A stretch of DNA of 64,000 nucleotides from Pararhizobium sp. IMCC21322 (GTDB lineage: Bacteria; Pseudomonadota; Alphaproteobacteria; Rhizobiales; GCA-2746425). The translations under genes and the position numbers were made by a program. This document shows positions 27,774 through 35,357 of the stretch, piece by piece. How positions within the stretch are numbered: the stretch's first letter is position 1; each line of letters begins with the position of its first letter. The stretch is from positions 1,774,412 through 1,838,411 of the forward strand of contig NZ_CP132335.1 of NCBI RefSeq assembly GCF_030758295.1. Reading direction: 5' to 3'. The notes beneath the pieces are model-generated. The model had not been told where the DNA came from. It saw only the letters and a list, made by a program, of their open reading frames with translations, and searched no databases.

Positions 27774-28661
27774 TTACTCCTGGTTCATCAGAAAGCTGGC
27801 AATTGCATTCAGATCATCCTGTGCAAGAAAGCGTGTTCCGTCCCGCACAACTTCGCCCATTGACCCGCCAAATGTATCTCCATCGGGCAAGACACCGGTA
27901 CGCAAGGCATAAGCCAGGGACTTTTCTGTCCAGCCATTTTCCATAAGCGCGGTGGTGGTGATGGGTGGTGATTTCCCGCCACCGGGAAGCTTGTCGGCTC
28001 CATGTAATCTGAGTTCCGCCTGTCGTGCGCCTAATGTATTTCGCGGCGTGTGGCACGCGCCACAATGGGCAGGCCCTTCAACAATGAACTTCCCCCGGTT
28101 CCAGGCTTCACTTTGTTCTTTGATTTTCCGGGTTCCGGATTGGTCTAAAAACAAAGCGCGCCATAATTTCAAACCGTCGCGGAAATTGAACGGAAACACG
28201 ACATTCTGATCTACCGAAGGCTGTTCCACAGGAGGCACTGTTTGAAACGCCGCCCACAGATCGGCAACATCCTGGTCGCTGAACTTGGCATAAAATGGAT
28301 AGGGAAAAGCCGGGTAGTAAGGATTTCCCTCGGGGGACACACCCTGCCGCACAGCTTTTGCAAACGTCTCAAGGGTCCAGCCCCCGATGCCGTGTGTCTT
28401 GTCCGTCGTCAGATTGGGAGAATAAAATGTGCCAAAATCCGTTTCAAGCGCAACACCGCCTGCCAAAGGGGCACCTCCATTTTCAGAATCTGTATGGCAT
28501 GCGATGCAACCGGACATGCGGGCGAGATAGGCACCCCGATCAGCGTTGCCGGTCAGACCGGTTAAGTTCCGCGTTTTGCCGATAGGCCAAGCGGTCAAAG
28601 CTGTCACCGCCGCCCCGGTTAACACCAGGGCGGTCAATGATAAAACAATCAATTTCCGCAT
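27774..28661 (-). CDS. exported dihaem cytochrome c
   Basis: 295 residues with an N-terminal signal/anchor (about 1-24) and two class I cytochrome domains. Haem sites are SGCIACHTD (about residue 52) and AHCGACHTPRN (about 200). Sequence such as GGVALETDFGTFYSPNLTTD and LRTGVLPDGDTFGGSMGEVV resembles the cytochrome subunits of gluconate, alcohol or aldehyde dehydrogenases. No dehydrogenase is nearby; the neighbours are a multicopper oxidase (5 bp downstream) and a cytochrome c' (3 bp upstream). It may carry electrons to or from copper oxidation. Confidence 0.87.
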   Translation of the reverse strand: MRKLIVLSLTALVLTGAAVTALTAWPIGKTRNLTGLTGNADRGAYLARMSGCIACHTDSENGGAPLAGGVALETDFGTFYSPNLTTDKTHGIGGWTLETFAKAVRQGVSPEGNPYYPAFPYPFYAKFSDQDVADLWAAFQTVPPVEQPSVDQNVVFPFNFRDGLKLWRALFLDQSGTRKIKEQSEAWNRGKFIVEGPAHCGACHTPRNTLGARQAELRLHGADKLPGGGKSPPITTTALMENGWTEKSLAYALRTGVLPDGDTFGGSMGEVVRDGTRFLAQDDLNAIASFLMNQE

Positions 28662-28664
28662 ATG

Positions 28665-29267
28665 TCAGTTCTTTTCGGAACGAAATTGTGTGTGGCAGGA
28701 AGCGCAGGTCTGCGCCAGCATATTGAACACACCATCAGTAGGCATTGATGCCAATTCGGCTGCGTCTGGCAGGGTGCCTGATTCAGTCGTCATTGAGCCG
28801 GCCATCATGGTGCCAGAAGACGTCATACCGCCAGAAGACGTCATGCTATCTGTGCCCATCATCCCGGAGGCTGGCGCACCTCCAGATGCCATAAGCCCAT
28901 TGTCAGCTGACGCAGCCAGACCCACGGCCAAAGTCTCAAGCCTCATGGCCAGAACCTCAAATTCCTCCCAGTTCGCCCAGATTGTCGGACGCGCCTCGGA
29001 GGGTTTCATCAAACTGTCCTCGGGAAAAAGTTTTGTCATGCTGTTCCCGGCATGCTTTTGGATTTGCGCTGCATTCTTGCGCACCACCTCGGCATCATAG
29101 CTGACGTCTCCCCGCATGATTTCAGTCAGGGATTTTGTAGCCTTGCCCAGGGTGCTCATGGCATCCATGCGTTCCTTTACAACGCCTGTTGCGCCGTTAT
29201 GTGCGTAAGCCGCTGCAGATATAACCAATGCAGCCGCAACCGCAGAAACGATAATCTTTGTTGTCAT
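28665..29267 (-). CDS. cytochrome c'/c-556-type (class II) protein with Met/Ser/Gly-rich insert
   Basis: 200 residues with a signal peptide (about 1-22, AAAYA-H). A four-helix-bundle cytochrome is indicated by VVKERMDAMSTLGKATKSL, the WANWEEFEVLA segment and the C-terminal haem site CASCHTQFR. Between helices 3 and 4 (about residues 130-165) an insert rich in Met, Ser and Gly (GMMGTDSMTSSGGM, then GTMMAGSMTTES) extends the usual 150-residue fold. Met-rich stretches bind Cu(I) in other periplasmic copper proteins, so the insert may do so here. It lies within the copper cluster. Confidence 0.85.
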   Translation of the reverse strand: MTTKIIVSAVAAALVISAAAYAHNGATGVVKERMDAMSTLGKATKSLTEIMRGDVSYDAEVVRKNAAQIQKHAGNSMTKLFPEDSLMKPSEARPTIWANWEEFEVLAMRLETLAVGLAASADNGLMASGGAPASGMMGTDSMTSSGGMTSSGTMMAGSMTTESGTLPDAAELASMPTDGVFNMLAQTCASCHTQFRSEKN

Positions 29268-29306
29268 GTTGTCTTAGTCCTCTTTGTTCCAAAATGCTTG
29301 GCCCGG

Positions 29307-29660
29307 TCAGGCCGTTGTCGTCGTGCTTCTGGAAAAAGGGCGAGGAGGAGGAGGGTCCAGCATGGTCCAGACCCCGTATCTGGAATAGGATTGTCCCACA
29401 GGTATGGTTTGCTCAGTGACAAAACAGTGATGGCCAACCCATTCAATCAGCGCAAGTATGTTGGAGCCGCAATGCAGCGTGCTAGTGTCGGCGTCCTGTT
29501 GATTTTGAGTTAGTGAAAAATGACTGTGGTCACTGGTTTCATCCGGGGCCGCGCTTTGTGAATGCAAATGCAGGCCATCGGCAAAATCTTGCTCATGCAA
29601 AAAGAAACTTCCTGCCAGTATTAATGACAGGCTGCACATGAGCAGCAGAAAACGCTGCAT
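29307..29660 (-). CDS. small exported His/Cys protein, function unknown (copper cluster)
   Basis: 117 residues from MQRFLLL (ATG 29660, one base after the stop of the upstream cytochrome gene). A signal peptide spans about 1-17. The mature chain is His-rich (LHLHSQ, SDHSHF) and has two Cys with flanking His: TLHCGSN and VGHHCFV. It ends DPPPPRPFSRSTTTTA. No known domain was recognised. Tight packing between cytochrome genes and the His/Cys content suggest a metal-related periplasmic role. Confidence 0.6.
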   Translation of the reverse strand: MQRFLLLMCSLSLILAGSFFLHEQDFADGLHLHSQSAAPDETSDHSHFSLTQNQQDADTSTLHCGSNILALIEWVGHHCFVTEQTIPVGQSYSRYGVWTMLDPPPPRPFSRSTTTTA

Positions 29661-29661
29661 G

Positions 29662-30075
29662 TCAGTTGATCCCGTTTGCGCGCTGCAGAGCACGCACATA
29701 GGTTGTTATTTTTCCAACATCGGTTTCGGTTACACCTTCAACGGGCGGCATATCACCAAAGCGCCAATGATGTGCCCTGACACCCAGCTTTGCTGCCCGC
29801 TGAAATGCGATATCTGCATGATGGGAAGGTTCGTACAGCACATGAACCAGCGGTGGGGCCATGCCGTCCCGCCCTGCTGCATCCGCTCCGTGGCATGCGG
29901 CGCAATTCCCGTCGAACAACACGCGTCCCGCTGTTTCTGCGCTGTTGAGCTGCGGAACTGTTACCTGTGCCAATGGCGCACCGGAGCCGGTATTGGCAGG
30001 CGGGGCGAGAAGCCACCAAGCGCCCAACGCGATTGCAACACTTCCGACCAGAGCAATGATGGTTTGTTTATTCAA
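29662..30075 (-). CDS. exported monohaem cytochrome c
   Basis: A 137-residue class I cytochrome c with an N-terminal signal/anchor (about 5-25, IIALVGSVAIALGAWWLL). The haem motif is GNCAACHGADAAG, and the probable Met ligand is in WRFGDMPPVEGVTETDV. The closing helix is ITTYVRALQ. It overlaps cueR by 4 bp (ATGA) and precedes the small His/Cys protein by one base. The small size fits an electron shuttle. PLAQVTVPQLNSAE between anchor and haem domain is a short linker. Confidence 0.86.
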   Translation of the reverse strand: MNKQTIIALVGSVAIALGAWWLLAPPANTGSGAPLAQVTVPQLNSAETAGRVLFDGNCAACHGADAAGRDGMAPPLVHVLYEPSHHADIAFQRAAKLGVRAHHWRFGDMPPVEGVTETDVGKITTYVRALQRANGIN

Positions 30076-30467
30076 CTGCTTGTTCTCCCGGCCAGATCAT
30101 CAATGATCGGGCACGATGGCCTGTCGTCACCATGGCAGTCTGTTGCCAGTGCCGACAATGTTGCTTTCAGCGATTCCAATTCTGCCAGTTTGCGGTCAAT
30201 TTCACCGATCTTGTCAAGCGCCAAACGTTTGACATCGGAACTGGCACGTTCTTCGTCCTCGTATAGCGAGAGCAGCAATCGGCATTCTTCAATCGAAAAA
30301 CCAAGGCTTCTGGAGCGCTGCAGAAACCGCAACCGGTGCAAGTCTGTTTCAGAGTAGTTGCGATATCCGTTTTCGGCGCGGATCGGCTTGAGGAGTGCAA
30401 TTTCCTCATAGTAGCGGATAGTTTTTGCTGGCAATTGCGATGCCTGCGATGCTTCTCCGATATTCAT
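30072..30467 (-). CDS. cueR: MerR-family copper-responsive activator (CueR/HmrR)
   Basis: A 131-residue regulator. The winged helix-turn-helix starts at MNIGEASQASQLPAKTIRYYEE. A dimerisation helix follows, and the metal-binding loop C-HGDDRPS-C places Cys111 and Cys119 seven residues apart, matching E. coli CueR C112/C120 for Cu(I)/Ag(I)/Au(I). ATG 30467 is preferred over an upstream in-frame start at 30497 because it matches the family N-terminus and has AGGTGG upstream. It is 43 bp downstream of copA, and its predicted target is the copA promoter at 32933-32963, so it would be autoregulated within the operon. Confidence 0.92.
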   Translation of the reverse strand: MNIGEASQASQLPAKTIRYYEEIALLKPIRAENGYRNYSETDLHRLRFLQRSRSLGFSIEECRLLLSLYEDEERASSDVKRLALDKIGEIDRKLAELESLKATLSALATDCHGDDRPSCPIIDDLAGRTSS

Positions 30468-30510
30468 ATCAATCCACCTTTCGCCAATTAAGTGCAAACC
30501 CCAGGCAATG

Positions 30511-32859
30511 TCAAAGCTCTAGCCGACGCAAGCGCAGCGCGTTGGAAATCACCGATACCGATGACAGGCTCATCGCAGCTGCCGCCAGCATGGGAGACAG
30601 CAGGACGCCGGTCAAAGGATACAGAATGCCAGCGGCCACAGGCACGCCAAGACTGTTATAGGCAAAGGCAAAAAACAGGTTTTGCTTGATGTTGCGAATG
30701 GTTGAGACCGCCAAAATCCGGGCTTTGGCAATTCCGGCAAGATCTCCACCCAAAAGCGTGATGCCGGCACTTTCAATGGCAACATCTGTGCCCGTTCCCA
30801 TGGCGATGCCGACATCCGCAGCCGCCAGGGCCGGGGCATCATTCACGCCATCGCCTGCCATAGCCACAATATGGCCTTTTGCCTGCAGATCCTTGACCAA
30901 TTGCAGCTTGTCTTGCGGCAGAACGCCAGCCCGAACTTCGTCAATGCCAAGTTCGTTTGCCACCGCTGCTGCGGTGATTTCATTGTCGCCGGTGGCCATG
31001 ATGATGGTCATGCCTGCCGCATGAAGCGCCTTGATCGCATCCTGCGTGCTCGGCTTTATTGTATCAGAAACCGCGATCAAACCGGCAAGGCGGTTGTCAA
31101 CGAGCAGATACATGACGGTCTTGCCAGACTTGCGAAGGGCATCCGCCTGTTGCTCACCGAGGGCCGCATCTGCACCTGTTTCCTGAAGCATCGCTTTGTT
31201 TCCAAGAGTAACGTTCACGTCGCCTACCTTGCCGACAACACCTTTACCAGTAATTGCCTGAAAGTCCTGTGCCGTCTGTAGCGCGATATCCTTGCTTTTC
31301 GCCCCTTCGACAATGGCATCGGCCAAGGGATGTTCGGACCCTTTTTCCAATGACGCGGCGAAAGCCAGCAAAGTCGCTTCATCCCAATCTGCAAGCGGAA
31401 CGACATCGGTCAGAACGGGTGTTCCATTTGTCAGTGTGCCAGTCTTGTCAACGATCACAGTGTCTACCTTGGCCAACCGCTCCAGAGCAGAGGCCTCCTT
31501 GACCAGGACACCGGCCTGGGCCCCACGTCCCGTTGCGGTCATGATCGACATGGGTGTTGCCAATCCCAAAGCGCAGGGACAGGCGATGATCAAAACGGAT
31601 ACGGCAGAAATGATGGCAAATACAAAGGCTGGTTCAGGACCCAGAATGATCCATGCAATAAAGGCCGCAACCGCAATCAGAACGACTGTCGGCACAAAGT
31701 AGGAAGACACCCTGTCAGCCAGTCCCTGAATAGGCGCCCGGGAGCGCTGTGCCGAGGAGACCATTTGCACGATCTTGGCCAGCATGGTCTCTTCGCCAAC
31801 ATGGCTGGCTTCAATAATCAGACTGCCATTCTTGTTCAGAGTTCCCCCGGTTACCTTGTCCGAGACATGTTTTTGCACCGGCAGTGGTTCGCCGGAAATC
31901 ATGCTTTCATCAACTGCAGAAATGCCTTCCAGCACGATTCCATCTACAGGAATGCTGGAGCCAGGTGTTACACGCAGACGGTCACCTTGCAGAATGTTTG
32001 CCAGCGGAGCTTCATACTCAGATCCATCTGCATTGATTCGCCTTGCCGTTTTGGGCGCAAGATCCAGCAGGGCCTTTATGGCATCGCCAGTACGATCACG
32101 CGCACGCAATTCCAGAACCTGGCCAACAAAAATCAGGGCTATGATGACAACGGCTGCCTCAAAGTAAACCGGTGCATGCCCCGCGTCTGTGATTTCCTGC
32201 GGGAACAGGCCGGGCGCAAGGACAGCAACAAGACTGTAGAGATAGGCGGCACCGACCCCGAGCATGATCAGGGTCCACATGTTCAGATTCCAGGTGCGCA
32301 CAGAGGTCCAGCCGCGCTGGAAAAACGGTTGCGCGGCCCAAAGGACAACCGGTGTTGCCAAGGCCAGTTCAAGCCAAAGGGCTGGTTTCTCGCCAATCCA
32401 GTCGCGGATCGGGAACCCCACCATCGGTCCCATGGTCAGGATCAACAACGGAATGGCAGCCGCAATGCTCACCCAGAGGCGACGGGTAAAATCTTCCAGT
32501 TCATGGTTCGGACCATCTGATACACCGTCCATGGGCTCCAGAGCCATGCCACAAATCGGGCAGGTGCCAGGTCCTTCCTGGATTATTTCCGGGTCCATTG
32601 GGCAGGTAAAGAGCGCGGTCTTTGGAGCCGCTTTCTGCTTCCGTTTGTGGTTGCCTGAAAGATAGAAAACAGGGTCTGCCTCAAACCGGTCTTTGCAGGA
32701 TTGACTGCAAAAATGGTAGTCTGCGCCTGCATGAGCAAAGCTGGGCTTGCCGCTGTTCAGGGGCACCGTCATGCCGCAAACGGGATCAATTGCCTGATCC
32801 TGCGCTGATTCAGAATCATGTGATGCATGCCCGCAAGCTGCGCTGTGCTGATGGTCCAT
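30511..32859 (-). CDS. copA: copper-exporting P1B-type ATPase with YHS and heavy-metal-binding N-terminus
   Basis: A 782-residue inner-membrane pump moving Cu(I) out of the cytoplasm. The N-terminus has a His/Cys tail, a YHS domain (DPVCGMTVPLN, about 26-70) and a heavy-metal-binding domain (FTCPMDPEIIQ, GTCPICGMALEP, about 83-110) in place of the usual HMA domains. Eight helices follow. The transport motif is CPCALGLATP, the phosphorylation site DKTGTLT, the nucleotide site GSEHPLADA and the hinge GDGVNDAPAL. The last helix includes MSLSSVSVISNALRLRR. It is the first gene of the cluster; cueR lies 43 bp downstream. Confidence 0.94.
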   Translation of the reverse strand: MDHQHSAACGHASHDSESAQDQAIDPVCGMTVPLNSGKPSFAHAGADYHFCSQSCKDRFEADPVFYLSGNHKRKQKAAPKTALFTCPMDPEIIQEGPGTCPICGMALEPMDGVSDGPNHELEDFTRRLWVSIAAAIPLLILTMGPMVGFPIRDWIGEKPALWLELALATPVVLWAAQPFFQRGWTSVRTWNLNMWTLIMLGVGAAYLYSLVAVLAPGLFPQEITDAGHAPVYFEAAVVIIALIFVGQVLELRARDRTGDAIKALLDLAPKTARRINADGSEYEAPLANILQGDRLRVTPGSSIPVDGIVLEGISAVDESMISGEPLPVQKHVSDKVTGGTLNKNGSLIIEASHVGEETMLAKIVQMVSSAQRSRAPIQGLADRVSSYFVPTVVLIAVAAFIAWIILGPEPAFVFAIISAVSVLIIACPCALGLATPMSIMTATGRGAQAGVLVKEASALERLAKVDTVIVDKTGTLTNGTPVLTDVVPLADWDEATLLAFAASLEKGSEHPLADAIVEGAKSKDIALQTAQDFQAITGKGVVGKVGDVNVTLGNKAMLQETGADAALGEQQADALRKSGKTVMYLLVDNRLAGLIAVSDTIKPSTQDAIKALHAAGMTIIMATGDNEITAAAVANELGIDEVRAGVLPQDKLQLVKDLQAKGHIVAMAGDGVNDAPALAAADVGIAMGTGTDVAIESAGITLLGGDLAGIAKARILAVSTIRNIKQNLFFAFAYNSLGVPVAAGILYPLTGVLLSPMLAAAAMSLSSVSVISNALRLRRLEL

Positions 32860-32932
32860 ATTGTGTCCTGAAGGTGCTATAAATGCGTGTTATTTGCCTG
32901 GCAGCGGCCAGACATCTCTTCTTATATAAATC

Positions 32933-32963
32933 GATTTAGGGCTTCCAGTTACAGGAAGGTCAA
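32933..32963 (-). promoter_or_regulatory. CueR-type promoter of copA
   Basis: On the minus strand TTGACC (-35; 32963-32958) is separated by 19 bp from TAAATC (-10; 32938-32933). The spacer contains the inverted repeat CTTCC-N7-GGAAG (32942-32958). The elongated 19-bp spacer with a CCTTCC dyad is the hallmark of MerR/CueR-activated promoters and closely follows the E. coli copA promoter. Confidence 0.85.
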
Positions 32964-32987
32964 GCGTTACCTGTCATTTGTTCTGAA

Positions 32988-33706
32988 ATGTACCGGGTTA
33001 TGCAGACCACAGAAATAGATCTTGTTATTTTTGATTGCGATGGTGTTCTCATAGACAGCGAGATCATCAGCTCGAAAATCCTGATCTCTCAACTGGCGGA
33101 TGCTGGTGTATCGGTAGACTTTGAATATTTCCAGCGCTGGTTTCTCGGGCGCAGCTTTCCCAAAGTGACAGAATCGGTTCGCCAGACTTTTGATGTCGTC
33201 TTGCCGGCTGATTTTGAAGCCTCTTACAGACGCAGATTGCTTCAAGCCTTCAGAACCGAGTTGAAGGCGACTGTCGGTGTGGCCGAGATTGTTGACAATC
33301 TCTCCAGGCCTACTTGCGTCGCCACAAGCAGCACACCTGAAAGGCTGCGCAGATCATTGGAATTAACCGGATTGGCGCATTACTTCGGCAAGGATGTGTT
33401 TACCGCATCTGAGGTGAAAAGTGGCAAGCCGGCTCTGGATTTGTTTTTCATACAGCCGACCAAATGAATGTGGATCCGGAGAAGTGTCTGGTGATCGAAG
33501 ACAGTCTGCCTGGCATGGAAGCAGGTGTTGCTGCCGGAATGCAAGTATGGCGTTTTACGGGGGCTAGCCATTTGCAGGGGCTTGCGCAGGATGACAATGA
33601 CATGTTTCCTGAAGTGCCGGTTTTTGACAATTGGTCAAAATTCTTTGAAATGGCGCCAACATTAAAACAACAAAAACACAGTATCGGGGATATCAGTGTC
33701 CGCTAA
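32988..33706 (+). pseudogene. HAD-family phosphatase broken by a frameshift in a T-run
   Basis: The first frame (to TGA at 33465-33467) has the HAD nucleophile motif LVIFDCDGVLIDSE, ATSSTPERLRRSLELTGL (motif II) and SGKPALDLF (motif III Lys). The second frame continues the fold from MNVDPEKCLVIEDSLPGMEAGVAAGM (motif IV, quoted as two halves joined) to a stop at 33706. Adding one T to the T5 run at 33444-33448 restores a continuous protein of about 238 residues (LF-x-HTADQMNVDPE), the normal length for sugar-phosphate phosphatases. It may therefore be a young pseudogene, a phase-variable gene or a sequencing error. ATG 32988 or 33000 can start it. The next gene overlaps its end by 11 bp. Confidence 0.75.
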
Positions 33707-34652
33707 ATCCGACAACGAAACCAGCCGCCTTGACGAGGCTGCACGGGCAGGATGGTTGTACTATGTCGCCGGAAACACACAGGACGAGATTGCGCGCAAG
33801 CTGGGCGTTTCCAGACAATCTGCGCAGCGGCTGGTTTCACTGGCGGTCAGTGCGCGTCTCATAAAGGTTCGTGTTGATCATCCGATTGCAAAATGCATGG
33901 AGTTGGAGGGTGAGCTCACGGAGCGATTCAACCTTCTTGGATGTGAAGTTGTGCCTTCAGACCCTGATGCTCCTGCATCTATGGTTGGCATTGCCCAAGC
34001 TGGTGCTGCCGAAATGGAACGGCACTTGAAGTCCAATCATCCAAAAATCATTGCCATCGGAACCGGTCGTGCATTGCGTGCCTGTGTCGAGCAGTTGCCA
34101 GCCATGGATTGCCCCCAGCACCGAATCGTCTCGCTGCTTGGCAACATGATGTCTGACGGGTCGGCAACGGCCTATAATGTGATCATCCGCATGGCTGATC
34201 GGGTTAACGCCCGACATTTCCCGATGCCATTGCCGGTGTTTGTGAATTCGCATGAAGAAAAAGCTCTATTGCACAGTCAGGAGCCGGTTCACAACATACT
34301 GGAGCTTGCCCGTCAGTCTGACGTTACCTTTGTGGGTCTTGGGCAAATGAACGAGAATGCACAGCTTGTTCTGGACGGATTTGTCACCAAGGAGGAGGCC
34401 AAGGCGCTCCACCGTGTCGGTGTCGTCGGTGAGATCACAAGTTGGGTCTATGATAAGGATGGCAAACTCATTGATGGCCTTATCAATGACCGGGTGGCAA
34501 GTGCTCCACTTCTGCCAGATCAGGACCATCCCGTAATTGGCATTGCAGTCGGTGAAGCCAAGGTTGATGCGATCTGGGGTGCGTTGCGCGGACGGTTGAT
34601 CAATTCATTGATTACCAATGAAGTTACCGCAGAAATGCTGCTCAACAAATAG
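33696..34652 (+). CDS. SorC/DeoR-family sugar-binding transcriptional regulator
   Basis: 318 residues from GTG 33696, with GGGGA about 6 nt upstream. The N-terminal helix-turn-helix is GNTQDEIARKLGVSRQSAQRL. The C-terminal sugar-phosphate-binding domain has IIAIGTGRALRACVEQL, VSLLGNM and VTFVGLGQM in the usual SorC order, and ends with a regulatory loop GIAVGEAKVDAIWGALRG. Such regulators respond to phosphorylated sugars or polyols and are common in rhizobial sorbitol/mannitol loci. It lies upstream of, and in the same direction as, the smo operon, separated by a kinase fragment and a LacI gene. Confidence 0.9.
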   Translation: MSAKSDNETSRLDEAARAGWLYYVAGNTQDEIARKLGVSRQSAQRLVSLAVSARLIKVRVDHPIAKCMELEGELTERFNLLGCEVVPSDPDAPASMVGIAQAGAAEMERHLKSNHPKIIAIGTGRALRACVEQLPAMDCPQHRIVSLLGNMMSDGSATAYNVIIRMADRVNARHFPMPLPVFVNSHEEKALLHSQEPVHNILELARQSDVTFVGLGQMNENAQLVLDGFVTKEEAKALHRVGVVGEITSWVYDKDGKLIDGLINDRVASAPLLPDQDHPVIGIAVGEAKVDAIWGALRGRLINSLITNEVTAEMLLNK

Positions 34653-34826
34653 CCCCGATCCTTTAGACATGTGGCATTTGTAGATACTGCGCGGCTTAAA
34701 AATGGGTGGCAAGCCAGCTTGCATATCTTGGGACGTAGATCCTTATCCCATGCAGCTTGATCAGAAGCAGTTGCTCGATAGGCTGCACATCGACCATTGC
34801 GACGAAATTCACGACTTATGAAAGCC

Positions 34827-35132
34827 TCTAGACCCATTTGCACGCTACCTCACAAATGCGCAACCAGTCGGGCGGTCTTGATCAATGAATACGCCAGAGA
34901 TATCTACTCCGTCCTATTTGAGTCGATCTAGGTACAATCGTCCAAATGCAGCATCTCCATCAGAAGAAATGATTTTCACTGGCTGCCCAAGCTTTCCGGC
35001 CTGGTCGGCAAAGATAGCAGGCGCGCAAGGTGGAATAAGGACCTGTTAGCGGGTGGGCTTCATCAACGCCATCGCCGACAATGTCTGCCATGATCTCAAC
35101 GGCAATTTCGCCGAGCAAAATGATTTTTTCAT
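34827..35132 (-). pseudogene. decayed 5' fragment of a PfkB-family carbohydrate kinase
   Basis: Read on the minus strand from an ATG at 35132 with an AGGGAGGG RBS just upstream. After correcting an A6 run the frame gives LLGEIAVEIMADIVGDG and HPLTGPYS. After a second shift it gives APAIFADQAGKLGQPVKIIS and DGDAAFGRLYLDRLK. The frame then meets TAG (34914-34916) but continues DGVDISGVFIDQDRPTG, CAFVR, another TAG, and RANGSR. This is the recognisable N-terminal third of a ribokinase/PfkB sugar kinase (a GEI-x-VEIMA start and GAPAIFIDQ region) with at least two frameshifts and two stops; the ATP-binding C-terminus is gone. The stretch 34653-34826 beyond it has no identifiable coding sequence. 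Confidence 0.75.
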
Positions 35133-35272
35133 TGCCTCGTCCCTCCCTCAGCCTGAACTATTGTCGATTTGCGAGCAACATGCGACTGCACCTCAGCGCC
35201 AATCTTGCCTTTCTGATACGAAAAAAGTGGCTTGATCTGGATAGGAATAACTTAACTAATGTTAAAATTAAT

Positions 35273-35286
35273 TTTGCACATGTAAA
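35273..35286. promoter_or_regulatory. candidate operator for the LacI-family regulator (upstream of its own gene)
   Basis: TTTGCACATGTAAA is a near-palindrome (TTTgCA-CA-TGTAAA) matching the site at 36398-36411 (TTTACA-AG-TGTAAA) in both arms except one base. It lies about 70 bp before the LacI start, in the 225-bp gap 35133-35357, which also supplied the promoter for the decayed kinase. Confidence 0.5.
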
Positions 35287-35357
35287 GTATTTATGCGATG
35301 TTGTATGCTAAATGTTATATGCCATAGGGGACGAACTAGGAATCTTTGGGAGGTGAC

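Noticed and set aside
31765-32520. 251-codon plus-strand open frame opposite copA
   Set aside because: Antisense shadow of the ATPase; low-complexity, His/Gln/Arg-rich translation without a RBS.
34520-34843. 107-codon minus-strand frame across the 3' end of the SorC gene
   Set aside because: It overlaps the regulator's coding end and only partly degraded kinase sequence; no continuous family match was seen.
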